Shown here: in pieces, positions 34,156-41,588 of the stretch
How the letters are laid out: the number at the start of each line of letters is the position of its first letter
Numbering within the stretch: the first letter of the stretch is position 1
Source of the DNA: JAJPXI01 sp051867655
Lineage (GTDB): Bacteria > Bacillota > Clostridia > Oscillospirales > Oscillospiraceae
NCBI GenBank assembly: GCA_051867655.1
Contig: JBJDYV010000031.1
Span: 1-50,550 of the forward strand
Length of the DNA stretch: 50,550 nucleotides
Direction: 5' to 3'
The notes under the pieces: model-generated
What the model was told of the DNA's origin: nothing
What the model saw: the letters and a program-made list of their open reading frames with translations, nothing else
Databases searched by the model: none
Program-made: the position numbers and the translations under genes

Positions 34156-36552
34156 ATGAAAAAGCTATCCCGCTGGCTGGCAATGTTCATGGCGATTTGT
34201 CTCCTGGTCACATCCGCTCTGGCGGCGCCGGGGGCCACTCAGGCAGAATCAAAGTTTGTTCAGAAAACGCTTACTTACCAAGACCTCGAAATCTCTGTTG
34301 ACGGGAATAAAGTCGATCTTATGGACGTCAGCGGAAAAACAGTTGCTCCTTTGATCCTCGACGGCACCGTTTATCTTCCTGTGCGGGCGGTCTCCGAGAC
34401 CCTGAACTACGACGTGGCCTGGGATGACGCCACCAGCACGATCACGATCAGCGCCAAAACGGAAGCGGCCGAAGCAAGCAAGCCTGTGCAGTCTGCCGCC
34501 GCGCCGAAAAGCGGCACGGTCGAGGCGACCTTGTGCTACAGGGACATCGGCATCGTTGTCAACGGCAAGCGTGTTACCCTCACCGAGGAGCCGTTTGCCA
34601 TCGACGGCACCACCTATCTGCCCCTCAAAACGCTGACCAGCATTCTGGGCTGTGAGATCAACTGGGACAGCGCGGCAAATACCGTTTCCATCGTGTCGGC
34701 GGAAAATACCGTTTTGAAGGCCGGTGCCGGTATCGGCAAAATGGTTTTCCCGCAGGAATACTTTGAGAACGTCAAAGAGGACGGCTCGATCTCCTATGAG
34801 GACGGCTTTAACGGCACAGTCCACACCTTCCAGGGCGCGAAGGGCGAAATCGTGGACGACCTCTGCACCCGCGTTCTGCTGCTGGAGGATACGGTCCGGG
34901 TGGCCATCGTGGCCCTTGAGATCGCCCAGGCTCCGGACGATCAGGTCGCGTACACCAAGCAGATCGTCAGCGAGATCTGCGGCGTGGACCCCGCCAACGT
35001 CTGGGTCCATACCACCCATCAGTTCGGCTTCATGCACAGGCCCAGCGACGCGGCCAAGGCAGCGATTTATGACGAAGCCATGAAGAAGGCCGCCACGGAA
35101 GCTGCGACGCAGGCGATGGCATCCTTCCAGCCCGCGGTCATGGGCGTCGGCACCGGTGACTGCTACGTCAGCGCGAACAAGAACATCACCGCTCCCGAAG
35201 AGATCGGCGGCGGCCCGTATTACGGCCCGGGCAGCACCCTGGAGACCAATACCACCATGACCATTCTGCGCTTTGAGTCCGCGCAGACCGGCGATCTGAT
35301 CGGCTTCTTCATGAGCTACGGCACCAAGCCGTCGGCACTCTGCACCACCGGCAAGACCGTCGGCAACCGTCAGGTCAACACGGAAGTCACCGGTCAGGCC
35401 AGCAAGTGGATGGAAGAAGAATACGGCGTGCCCTGCATGTTCTGTATGCCCGCGGCCGGCGACCAGTATCCGAGAGAGACTGCGATGTATTACGGCCTCA
35501 ACGAGAACGGCGAGTGGAAAGTGATCGACATCGGCTTTGACGAGGGCATCAAGATCGTGGACCGGCTGGGCGCCGAAATGGGCGCTGACGCCATCCGGAT
35601 CGCCCAGGACATCGAATGCAGCGACAACAATGCGGACATCAGCATTGCGGCGACTTCCTTTACTTATCCCAATAAGAGCGGCGACGGCGAGATCGGGATC
35701 GCTGTGGACGCGATCACCCTGGGCGATATTGCCTTTGTCGGCTTTAAGCAGGAGATGGACTGCGCCACCGAGCAGCAGATCTGGGAGGCCTCTCCCTACG
35801 AGACCACGCTGCTGGTGTCCTTCCTGAACGGCGACGGCAAGTATTTGGGCCACAAGGAAGCCTATGACTTCAACAACGGCATCGGCACCTGGGAGACCGC
35901 CCGCTCCGCGTTTGCGGTGGGCGCGGCCGAGAAGTTCGTGGAAGTGGCGTCCGACCTCCTGAACAAGCTCTACACGGGCGAGAGCGTGGCCACCGGCGAT
36001 ACCGGCTCCGGGAGCGGCGGCCAGCAGGTGATCAGCAACGGTACGATCGAATTCGGCGGGATCTCCTGGTATGTGCTTGACGTCAAGGACGGCAAAAAGC
36101 TTGTCATGAGTGAAAAAGTTCTGGAAATGCGCGCGTACAACGACGATGACGAGCCCTTTACCTGGGAGACCTGCGATCTGCGCGCGTACCTGAACGGTGA
36201 ATTCCTGGAGAAGACCTTTACGGCGGAGGAGCGGGCCAAGATCGTTGAAGTGACCAACAAGAACAACTCCAACCCGCGTTACGCCATCAGCGGCGGCAAT
36301 GACACCACAGACAAGGTGTTCCTGCTGAGCCTGGAAGAGGCGGAGCTCTATCTGCAGGGCTTCGGCGAACTGCTGAAAGCCCAAACCGATGCGGGCGAGA
36401 GCGTGTGGTGGCACCTGCGTTCTCCCGGTGAGGCCGTCAATGTGGCAGCCAGCGTTTCCGCGGGCGGCCTGATCGATTATCACGGCGTTTCCGATTCGGT
36501 CAGCATCCCCGTCGGCGGCGTCCGCCCCGTGATGTGGCTGGATCTCGGCTGA
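34156..36552 (+). CDS. Secreted CuAO_N / ceramidase-like / DUF6273 multidomain protein
   Basis: A 798-residue exported protein. Residues 1-28 are a signal peptide. Two copper-amine-oxidase-N-type modules follow (YLPVRAVSETLNYDVAWDDA and YLPLKTLTSILGCEINWDSA, about residues 35-110 and 125-190), usually wall- or ligand-binding. Residues 195-610 resemble a neutral-ceramidase N-terminal domain: AGAGIGKMVFP, CTRVLLLEDTVRVAIVALE and NVWVHTTHQFGFMH, where ceramidases have a THTHSGP zinc motif. The C-terminal 170 residues are a DUF6273 module (FGGISWYVLDVKDGKKLVMS, WETCDLRAYLNGEF, WWHLRSPG, VGGVRPVMWLDL). An amidase or hydrolase role is possible but not shown. ATG 34156 has CAGGAGG; the frame open from 34024 is untranslated leader. 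Confidence 0.75.
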   Translation: MKKLSRWLAMFMAICLLVTSALAAPGATQAESKFVQKTLTYQDLEISVDGNKVDLMDVSGKTVAPLILDGTVYLPVRAVSETLNYDVAWDDATSTITISAKTEAAEASKPVQSAAAPKSGTVEATLCYRDIGIVVNGKRVTLTEEPFAIDGTTYLPLKTLTSILGCEINWDSAANTVSIVSAENTVLKAGAGIGKMVFPQEYFENVKEDGSISYEDGFNGTVHTFQGAKGEIVDDLCTRVLLLEDTVRVAIVALEIAQAPDDQVAYTKQIVSEICGVDPANVWVHTTHQFGFMHRPSDAAKAAIYDEAMKKAATEAATQAMASFQPAVMGVGTGDCYVSANKNITAPEEIGGGPYYGPGSTLETNTTMTILRFESAQTGDLIGFFMSYGTKPSALCTTGKTVGNRQVNTEVTGQASKWMEEEYGVPCMFCMPAAGDQYPRETAMYYGLNENGEWKVIDIGFDEGIKIVDRLGAEMGADAIRIAQDIECSDNNADISIAATSFTYPNKSGDGEIGIAVDAITLGDIAFVGFKQEMDCATEQQIWEASPYETTLLVSFLNGDGKYLGHKEAYDFNNGIGTWETARSAFAVGAAEKFVEVASDLLNKLYTGESVATGDTGSGSGGQQVISNGTIEFGGISWYVLDVKDGKKLVMSEKVLEMRAYNDDDEPFTWETCDLRAYLNGEFLEKTFTAEERAKIVEVTNKNNSNPRYAISGGNDTTDKVFLLSLEEAELYLQGFGELLKAQTDAGESVWWHLRSPGEAVNVAASVSAGGLIDYHGVSDSVSIPVGGVRPVMWLDLG

Positions 36553-36575
36553 GACCGAACAAAAAAGAAGAATGA

Positions 36576-36618
36576 GGGCGCTGCGGGAGCTTTTGCTCCC
36601 GCAGCGCCTTCACTTTTT
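36576..36618 (+). terminator. Intrinsic terminator after the three-domain gene
   Basis: GGCGCTGCGGGAGC pairs perfectly with GCTCCCGCAGCGCC around TTTT, then a T-rich tail. Confidence 0.9.
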
Positions 36619-36626
36619 GTTATAAT
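36618..36626 (+). promoter_or_regulatory. Extended -10 promoter of the second ECF operon
   Basis: TG-T-TATAAT (36618-36626) is a full extended -10. No good -35 is visible because the preceding terminator stem occupies that position. Confidence 0.5.
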
Positions 36627-36699
36627 GTGAAAAGAATTTTACAGCGGCGCAATGAAAAAGCCGCCCCTGCGCGTCTAACAGGTGAAAAAGGAAGCTGAG

Positions 36700-37182
36700 G
36701 TGAGGGCCTTGACGGAAATGGAGTTCATACAACGGGCGGAGGGCGTAAAAAAGCGGCTGTACCGGACGGCGCTGCTCTACCTGGGCAGCGAGTCCATGGC
36801 TCTGGACGCGGTGGACGAGGCGGTGTACAAGGGCTTCTGCGGCTATAAAAAGCTGCGGCAGGAGGAGTTTTTCGAGACCTGGATGACCCGCATCCTGATC
36901 AACGTGTGCAACAGCGAGCTGCGCCGCCGCAGGCGGGAGACGGTGCTGGAGGAGCTGCCCGAGACGGCGGCGGAGGAGTTCGACGCCCTGCCCCTGAAGG
37001 AGGCTGTGGCCCGCCTGCCCCGGGACCTGCGGGCGGTGGTGGTGCTGCGCTACTTCACCGGCCTGACCCTGGCCGAGACCGCCCGGGCGCTGGACATCCC
37101 CCAGGGCACCGTGTCCACCCGCCAGCGCAGGGCCCTGCAATTGCTGAAGCTGGACTTGACGGACAAGGAGGGACTGGCATGA
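36700..37182 (+). CDS. ECF-like RNA polymerase sigma factor
   Basis: A sigma-70 family protein of 160 residues from GTG 36700. Region 2: FIQRAEGVKKRLYRTALLYL, DAVDEAVYKGFCGYKKLRQ, FFETWMTRILINVCNSELRR. Region 4: LPRDLRAVVVLRYFTGLTLA, IPQGTVSTRQRRALQLLKLD. The frame extends to GTG 36682, and TTG 36709 and ATG 36718 are other choices; GTG 36700 has AAGGAAG at a suitable distance, so the exact start is uncertain. It overlaps the anti-sigma gene by 4 bp (ATGA). Confidence 0.85.
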   Translation: MRALTEMEFIQRAEGVKKRLYRTALLYLGSESMALDAVDEAVYKGFCGYKKLRQEEFFETWMTRILINVCNSELRRRRRETVLEELPETAAEEFDALPLKEAVARLPRDLRAVVVLRYFTGLTLAETARALDIPQGTVSTRQRRALQLLKLDLTDKEGLA

Positions 37183-38564
37183 ACCGTGTGGAAGAATATA
37201 ACGCCCTGCTGCGGGAGTTGGAGGGAACCCCGGCCCGGCTGAATTTCACCGTGGCCCGGGCCAAGGCGCGCACACGGCGGCACAGGATTCGCCGCGCCGT
37301 GGGCATCCCGGTGTCCGCCGCGGCGGCGGTGTGCGCCTGCTTCGTGCTGCTGGTCAACGTGTCCGGGCCCTTCGCCCAGGCCTGCTCCGGCATCCCTGTT
37401 CTGAAGGACCTGGCCCAGGCGGTGTCCTTCAATCCCAGCCTGTCCGCGGCGGTGGAGCACGACTGGGTGCAGCCCATCGGGCTGACCCGCAGCGCCAACG
37501 GGGCGGAGATGACGATTGAATCTGTCATCGTGGATCAGAAGCAGCTGAACATCTTTTACACCACCGGCGGGGACGCCGCGCCCCGGTACCAGGTCTGGAT
37601 GGACATCCAGGGGGCGGGCGGCGCGGAGCTTTCCGGCTTTGGCGTATCCTACTCCACGGTGCTGCCCAACGGAGAGCTGCAGCAGGTGACGGTGGACTTT
37701 GAGAACGACTCCATGCCCGGCGAGCTGCGGCTGGTGTGTAAGCTGATCCCCTTGGACGGTGAAACCGCCGCAAGCGCCGCTGCCCCATCCGACAGCCTGG
37801 AGCAGCCGGAAGAGCGGGAGGAGCCGGAACCTGTCGCTGTCCTGACCTTTGACCTGACCTTTGACCCCAGATTTACCGAGCAGGCCAGCGTGGTGGAGCT
37901 GAACCGGTGGGTGGAGCTGGACGGACAGCGCATCCTGTTCCGGGACGTGGAGATCTACCCCACCCACATCCGGGTCAATGTGGAGGACGACCCGGACAAC
38001 ACCGCCTGGCTGCGGGGACTGAGCTTTTACGCCGAGGATGAGAACGGCGTGCGCTACGAGAGACCCGGCGGTATTATTGCCACCGGCTCACCGGACTCCC
38101 CCTTCTACCGCTCTTTCCGCCTGGAGAGCAGCTATTTCTCCGAAGGAGAGAGCCTGACCCTGTACCTGACCGGGGCGGACTGGCTGGACAAGGACCGGGA
38201 GTGGACCTGGGCGGACCTGTCCACCGGCGAGACCGGATTTTTACCCGATGGAGTTGTCCTCCACCGCTTCTCCCGGAGCGGGGACCACGCTTCCCTGACC
38301 TTCCGCGTCCACTCCGGGCCGATGAACATGTTTAATCCTTTTGCGGGCTGGCGAAACCCCGGCGGTGAGGAAGAATTCATCGGTTCCTGGTCCGGCGGCA
38401 CGGCTTACAACATGGAAGGCGAGGAAAGCCCGGAGCTCCCACTGGAGGAATACAGCGACATTTCCTTTACCCTGAAGGGCTGCGCCGAAGACCGGGTGGA
38501 ACTGAAACTGAGCTATACCCGCAAGTTGGAGTACGGCGCCCCCGTCGGGATCCCCATTTCCTGA
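37179..38564 (+). CDS. Membrane anti-sigma-like protein (DUF4179-type)
   Basis: A 461-residue protein. Residues 1-40 are cytosolic (MNRVEEYNALLRELEGTPA, then a basic stretch), one membrane helix lies at about 44-65 (GIPVSAAAAVCACFVLLVN), and the remaining 395 residues are extracytoplasmic. The segment FAQACSGIPVLKDLAQAVSF matches the start of DUF4179-type anti-sigma proteins; the rest looks like beta-sandwich repeats with an acidic PEEREEPEP linker. The very large outer domain suggests it senses something in the envelope. Coupled to the sigma gene (ATGA, site AAGGAGGG). Confidence 0.75.
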   Translation: MNRVEEYNALLRELEGTPARLNFTVARAKARTRRHRIRRAVGIPVSAAAAVCACFVLLVNVSGPFAQACSGIPVLKDLAQAVSFNPSLSAAVEHDWVQPIGLTRSANGAEMTIESVIVDQKQLNIFYTTGGDAAPRYQVWMDIQGAGGAELSGFGVSYSTVLPNGELQQVTVDFENDSMPGELRLVCKLIPLDGETAASAAAPSDSLEQPEEREEPEPVAVLTFDLTFDPRFTEQASVVELNRWVELDGQRILFRDVEIYPTHIRVNVEDDPDNTAWLRGLSFYAEDENGVRYERPGGIIATGSPDSPFYRSFRLESSYFSEGESLTLYLTGADWLDKDREWTWADLSTGETGFLPDGVVLHRFSRSGDHASLTFRVHSGPMNMFNPFAGWRNPGGEEEFIGSWSGGTAYNMEGEESPELPLEEYSDISFTLKGCAEDRVELKLSYTRKLEYGAPVGIPIS

Positions 38565-38580
38565 ATCTTTCCGCAAGGAG

Positions 38581-38604
38581 AAAACGGGCCGTCCGGCCCG
38601 TTTT
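38581..38604 (+). terminator. Intrinsic terminator after the second ECF operon
   Basis: AAAACGGGCC pairs with GGCCCGTTTT around GTCC, followed by CCATTTTT. Confidence 0.85.
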
Positions 38605-38634
38605 CCATTTTTCCGACGCTCCGAAGGCTTGACG

Positions 38635-38663
38635 GGGGCCGGGAAGAACGCTACAATGCAAGA
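38635..38663 (+). promoter_or_regulatory. Promoter of the marR gene
   Basis: TTGACG, 17-bp spacer, TACAAT, ending about 40 bp upstream of the ATG at 38700. Coordinates are approximate by a few bases. Confidence 0.65.
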
Positions 38664-38699
38664 ATAAGGGTTTTATGGACGAAAGTGCGAGGGGATTTT

Positions 38700-39146
38700 A
38701 TGAAAAAGGGGTACGCTCGAACGGACGCAAACAGCAAGATCATCCGGAATTTCTGGGGTATTTCACATACCATGTGCCGGATCTCCGAGGGGAAGGGGAG
38801 CCAGCGGCGCATCCTGGGCATCATTGATGAGGCCGGCACGATCACCCAGAGCGAGCTGACCCGGCGGCTGGACATCCAGCCCGGCACGGCCAGCGAATTC
38901 CTGGGCAAGATGGAGAGCGCCGGCCTGATTGTCCGCACGCCCAGCGAGGCGGACCGCAGGACGGTGGATGTGTGCCTGACTCCGGAGGGAAAGGCCAGGG
39001 CGGAGGAGGCCGCACGGCAGAGGGACGAACGCCACGCGGAGATGTTCGCGTGCCTTTCCGCCCAGGAGAAGGAGACGCTGATCGCCCTTCTGGAAAAAAT
39101 CAACGACGACTGGAGAGGGCGGTACCCGGGACGGGGCGGCCGGTGA
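38700..39146 (+). CDS. MarR-family transcriptional regulator
   Basis: A 148-residue winged-helix protein: GSQRRILGIIDEAGTITQSE, LDIQPGTASEFLGKMESAG and the wing IVRTPSEADRRTVDVCLTPE, then a dimerisation helix (LSAQEKETLIALLEKINDDW). ATG 38700 has a GAGGGG site. The gene is monocistronic with its own promoter. There is no adjacent effector gene; MarR proteins often control exporters, but a link to the ABC operon at 10.6-14.1 kb is speculation. A hairpin array follows. Confidence 0.9.
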   Translation: MKKGYARTDANSKIIRNFWGISHTMCRISEGKGSQRRILGIIDEAGTITQSELTRRLDIQPGTASEFLGKMESAGLIVRTPSEADRRTVDVCLTPEGKARAEEAARQRDERHAEMFACLSAQEKETLIALLEKINDDWRGRYPGRGGR

Positions 39147-39186
39147 CGCCGGAAAAGAGAAGACGGTTCTGATCTGATGAAGATGA

Positions 39187-39222
39187 AACAGGGACGCAGG
39201 CCCATGGGCCTGCGTCCCTGTT
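39187..39222. repeat. 36-bp perfect palindrome (left copy)
   Basis: Every base from 39187 to 39222 is self-complementary around a central CATG. Its inner 30 bp recur exactly at 39447-39476. It could end the marR transcript, but there is no strong T-run. Confidence 0.9.
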
Positions 39223-39446
39223 CAGTGTGTCGAAAAAGCTTTCTTTACAACGGTAAAAGAGCCGGTTCAGACGGGGGAACTCGAGGGGGCAGAGCCCGCC
39301 TCGAATGGAATCGAATCCCCCGCAAGCCTTGCAGAGCAAGGCTTGCGGCGAGCAACGCGAGGAATTTTGTGCCGCTGCACGGCACAAAAGTAACGGGATT
39401 TTTGCAGACTGTCAAAACAGTCCGAAAGGACTTTTTTGACAGTCTG
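39223..39446. other. Structured non-coding element between two identical palindromes
   Basis: The segment holds successive stems: CGGGGGA/TCCCCCG (39272-39278 with 39316-39322) enclosing TCGAGG-GGGC/GCCCGCCTCGA (39281-39304); a perfect 12-bp stem CGCAAGCCTTGC with loop AGA (39321-39347); TTTTGTGCCG/CGGCACAAAA (39365-39389); and AGACTGTCAAAA/TTTTGACAGTCT (39406-39445) with inner AGTCC/GGACT. No credible gene. Either a mobile palindromic repeat or a structured RNA. Confidence 0.65.
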
Positions 39447-39476
39447 AGGGACGCAGGCCCATGGGCCTGCGTCCCT
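39447..39476. repeat. 30-bp perfect palindrome (right copy)
   Basis: Identical to the inner 30 bp of the palindrome at 39187-39222. It lies just after the histidine kinase stop codon; the T-rich tail is on the plus strand. Confidence 0.9.
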
Positions 39477-39482
39477 GCTGTT

Positions 39483-40736
39483 TTATTTGTGATGAACGGT
39501 AAAGAAGAAAGCGGCCCCTTTGCCCGGCTCACTCTCCGCCCAGATCTTTTCCTTCAGGCCGGCGGCGATCTCTTTGGCAATGGCCAGCCCCAGACCGCTG
39601 CCGCTGGCGTTGAAATCATGGCTGCCCTTGAAAAAACGCTCAAACACATGGGGCAGGGCCTCCTTTGAAATACCCACGCCGTTGTCCCGGACGCAGAGGA
39701 TGGTCTGACTCCTTCCCGGGGAGGCCTCCACCCAGATGTCGCCGCCCTCAGGCACAAACTTGACGGCGTTGTCCAGCAGGATCTCCAGGATCTGCTTGAC
39801 GCACGATGCGTTGGTATAGAGCGGCGGCAGGCGGGAGAATTCCTCCGAAATATGCAGGGAGATACCCATGCAGTCGCACAGGGTGGCGTACTTTTCCCAG
39901 ACCGGCCCGAAGACCGCCGCCGCGCAGACCTTCGTCTTGGTAAAGTCCATGCCGTCGCTCTGCAGCTTGGACAGCTCCAGCACGTCCCGGACCATGTGGT
40001 CCTGCCGGTTGGCCTCCTGCAGGATCATGCCGTAGTAGACCCGCTGCTTGTCCGGGTCGGGCTCCACGCCGTCGCACAGGGTCTCCGCCAGGGCCTTGAT
40101 GGAGGCGATGGGGGTCTTGAAGGCGTGGGTGACGTTGGCGATGTAATTCTGCTGCAGCTGGTCCAGCTTTCGCTTTTTGCGGGTGTTCGAGACGATGAAA
40201 AACACGCTCAGCCAGTAGAAAAAGGTAAAGTAGACGGTGTAGCCGACGATGGTCGCGGGCAGATCCATCAGGTTTTTGATCAGGAACACGGCGCCGATGA
40301 CGGTGCCCTGCTTTTCGATCGGAATGCCGACGACCACCATGATGTCACTTAAAAAGCCGCTGGAGGCGCGCTGGGTCTCCCGGGCCAAGGCCAGCCGGAA
40401 GATCTCATTTCCGGAGAGCACGGAGGAGACATACTTTTGCAGAGCGACCCCGGGCTTGTCATTGGAGTTGGAATTGGTCGGAGTCACATGCCGCAGGCAA
40501 TTCCCGGCGGCGTCATAGATCAGGATGCGTGTATTGGCGTCAACGGTCTTCCGGAGGGTGGTCTCGACGTTGTCGAGTTCGTCCCGGGCGATGTCACGCG
40601 CCCGGGAAAAAAAGAACTCCTTTTGCCTGTAGATGGGAAAGGCGCTGATGGCGCAGGCCCCGAGAAGCAGGCCCAACAGGTAAAGAACCACAAGAAGGAC
40701 GGCGAGAACAGAAGGCTTTGCAAGTGCTTTTTTCAT
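39483..40736 (-). CDS. Sensor histidine kinase
   Basis: A 417-residue kinase. Membrane helices at about 9-33 and 160-183 flank an extracytoplasmic sensor domain of about 125 residues. The H-box is NVTHAFKTPIASI with His204 (HAFKTP instead of the usual HELRTP). ATP-binding parts are the N-box ILLDNAVKF, G1 VRDNGVGIS, F-box FERFFKG and G2 GSGLGLAIAKEI. It overlaps the upstream response-regulator gene by 4 bp. It probably senses an envelope signal and may govern the divergent SLH-esterase gene. Confidence 0.92.
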   Translation of the reverse strand: MKKALAKPSVLAVLLVVLYLLGLLLGACAISAFPIYRQKEFFFSRARDIARDELDNVETTLRKTVDANTRILIYDAAGNCLRHVTPTNSNSNDKPGVALQKYVSSVLSGNEIFRLALARETQRASSGFLSDIMVVVGIPIEKQGTVIGAVFLIKNLMDLPATIVGYTVYFTFFYWLSVFFIVSNTRKKRKLDQLQQNYIANVTHAFKTPIASIKALAETLCDGVEPDPDKQRVYYGMILQEANRQDHMVRDVLELSKLQSDGMDFTKTKVCAAAVFGPVWEKYATLCDCMGISLHISEEFSRLPPLYTNASCVKQILEILLDNAVKFVPEGGDIWVEASPGRSQTILCVRDNGVGISKEALPHVFERFFKGSHDFNASGSGLGLAIAKEIAAGLKEKIWAESEPGKGAAFFFTVHHK

Positions 40737-41416
40737 GATAATTCCTCGATCTTATAGCCCACGCCGTAGATGGAGCGGATGATAAAATGGACGTCGCCCC
40801 GGGAGAGCTTCTGGCGCAGCCGCTTGATCAGAGAGTCCACCACCCGGGTGTCCCCGTAATACTCGTAGCCCCAGGCGGCGTTCAGGATATGCTCCCGGGT
40901 CAGGGCCTTGCCCGCGTTGGAAACCAGGAAGGACAAAACGTCGATCTCCTTTGAGGTCATCTCGATCTTCTGGCCCCGGACATACACCTCGTAGGAGTCG
41001 GGAAGGATGGTCAGCTCGGCCAGTGTCAGCGTTTTCGGCTCCTGCTTCGGATGCATCCGCTTCAGGGCTTTTTTGATGCGGATGACCACCTCCCGGGGGG
41101 AAAAGGGCTTGGAAACGTAGTCGTCCGCCCCCACCTCCAGGCCCACGATCCGGTCCAGCTCCTCGCCCTTGGCGCTGAGCATGATGATATACACATCACT
41201 GTACTTGCGCACTTCGCGGCAGACTTCGTACCCGTCCATGCCCGGCAGCATGACGTCCAGAACCACCACATCCACATTCTGGCGGTGCAGCTCGTTCAGG
41301 GCGGTCTCCCCGTCAAACGCGGAAATGATCTCGATCCCCTCCGCCTTCAGATAGCTGGTCAGACTGCTGTGGATGGCCATATTGTCGTCGCAGATCAGTA
41401 CAGTGTGTTTTCCCAT
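40733..41416 (-). CDS. OmpR-family response regulator
   Basis: A 227-residue regulator. Receiver domain at 1-118 with Asp10/Asp11, phospho-acceptor Asp54 in VVLDVMLPGMDG, Ser82 in IMLSAKG and Lys104 in SKPF. The winged-helix DNA-binding domain is at 130-225 (MTSKEIDVLSFLVSNAGKAL, DTRVVDSLIKRLRQKL, IRSIYGVGYKIE). First gene of the operon with the histidine kinase (ATGA overlap). OmpR-type regulators bind direct repeats spaced by one helical turn; such repeats occur at 41511-41538. Confidence 0.94.
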   Translation of the reverse strand: MGKHTVLICDDNMAIHSSLTSYLKAEGIEIISAFDGETALNELHRQNVDVVVLDVMLPGMDGYEVCREVRKYSDVYIIMLSAKGEELDRIVGLEVGADDYVSKPFSPREVVIRIKKALKRMHPKQEPKTLTLAELTILPDSYEVYVRGQKIEMTSKEIDVLSFLVSNAGKALTREHILNAAWGYEYYGDTRVVDSLIKRLRQKLSRGDVHFIIRSIYGVGYKIEELS

Positions 41417-41440
41417 GCTTTACCGCCTCTTTCTGTATAA

Positions 41441-41469
41441 AATTTACCACAGATGAGCGCAGGGAGCAA
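41441..41469 (-). promoter_or_regulatory. Candidate promoter of the two-component operon
   Basis: Minus strand: TTGCTC (41464-41469), 17-bp spacer, TAAATT (41441-41446). A TATACA further down is an alternative -10. Confidence 0.4.
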
Positions 41470-41510
41470 GAAGCTTTGACAAAATTGCCAATATATTATC
41501 CAAATTTTAT

Positions 41511-41538
41511 CACATTTTTGACACATTCGCATGCACAT
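41511..41538. promoter_or_regulatory. Phased CACAT repeats, candidate response-regulator site
   Basis: CACAT occurs at 41511, 41522 and 41534, spaced 11 and 12 bp, in the AT-rich gap between the response regulator and the SLH-esterase gene. Two TTGACA boxes (41476-41481 and 41518-41523) lie nearby without good -10 partners, which fits activation by a bound regulator. Confidence 0.45.
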
Positions 41539-41588
41539 AATGAAGATGCTCCCGCAAAGATTTAAGTTTGTTAAGAGGAGGCATTTTC

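Noticed and set aside
39270..39322. tRNA-like stretch (GGAATCGAATCCCCC resembles a T-arm)
   Set aside because: No acceptor, D-arm or anticodon arm can be fitted around it; it is part of the hairpin array.
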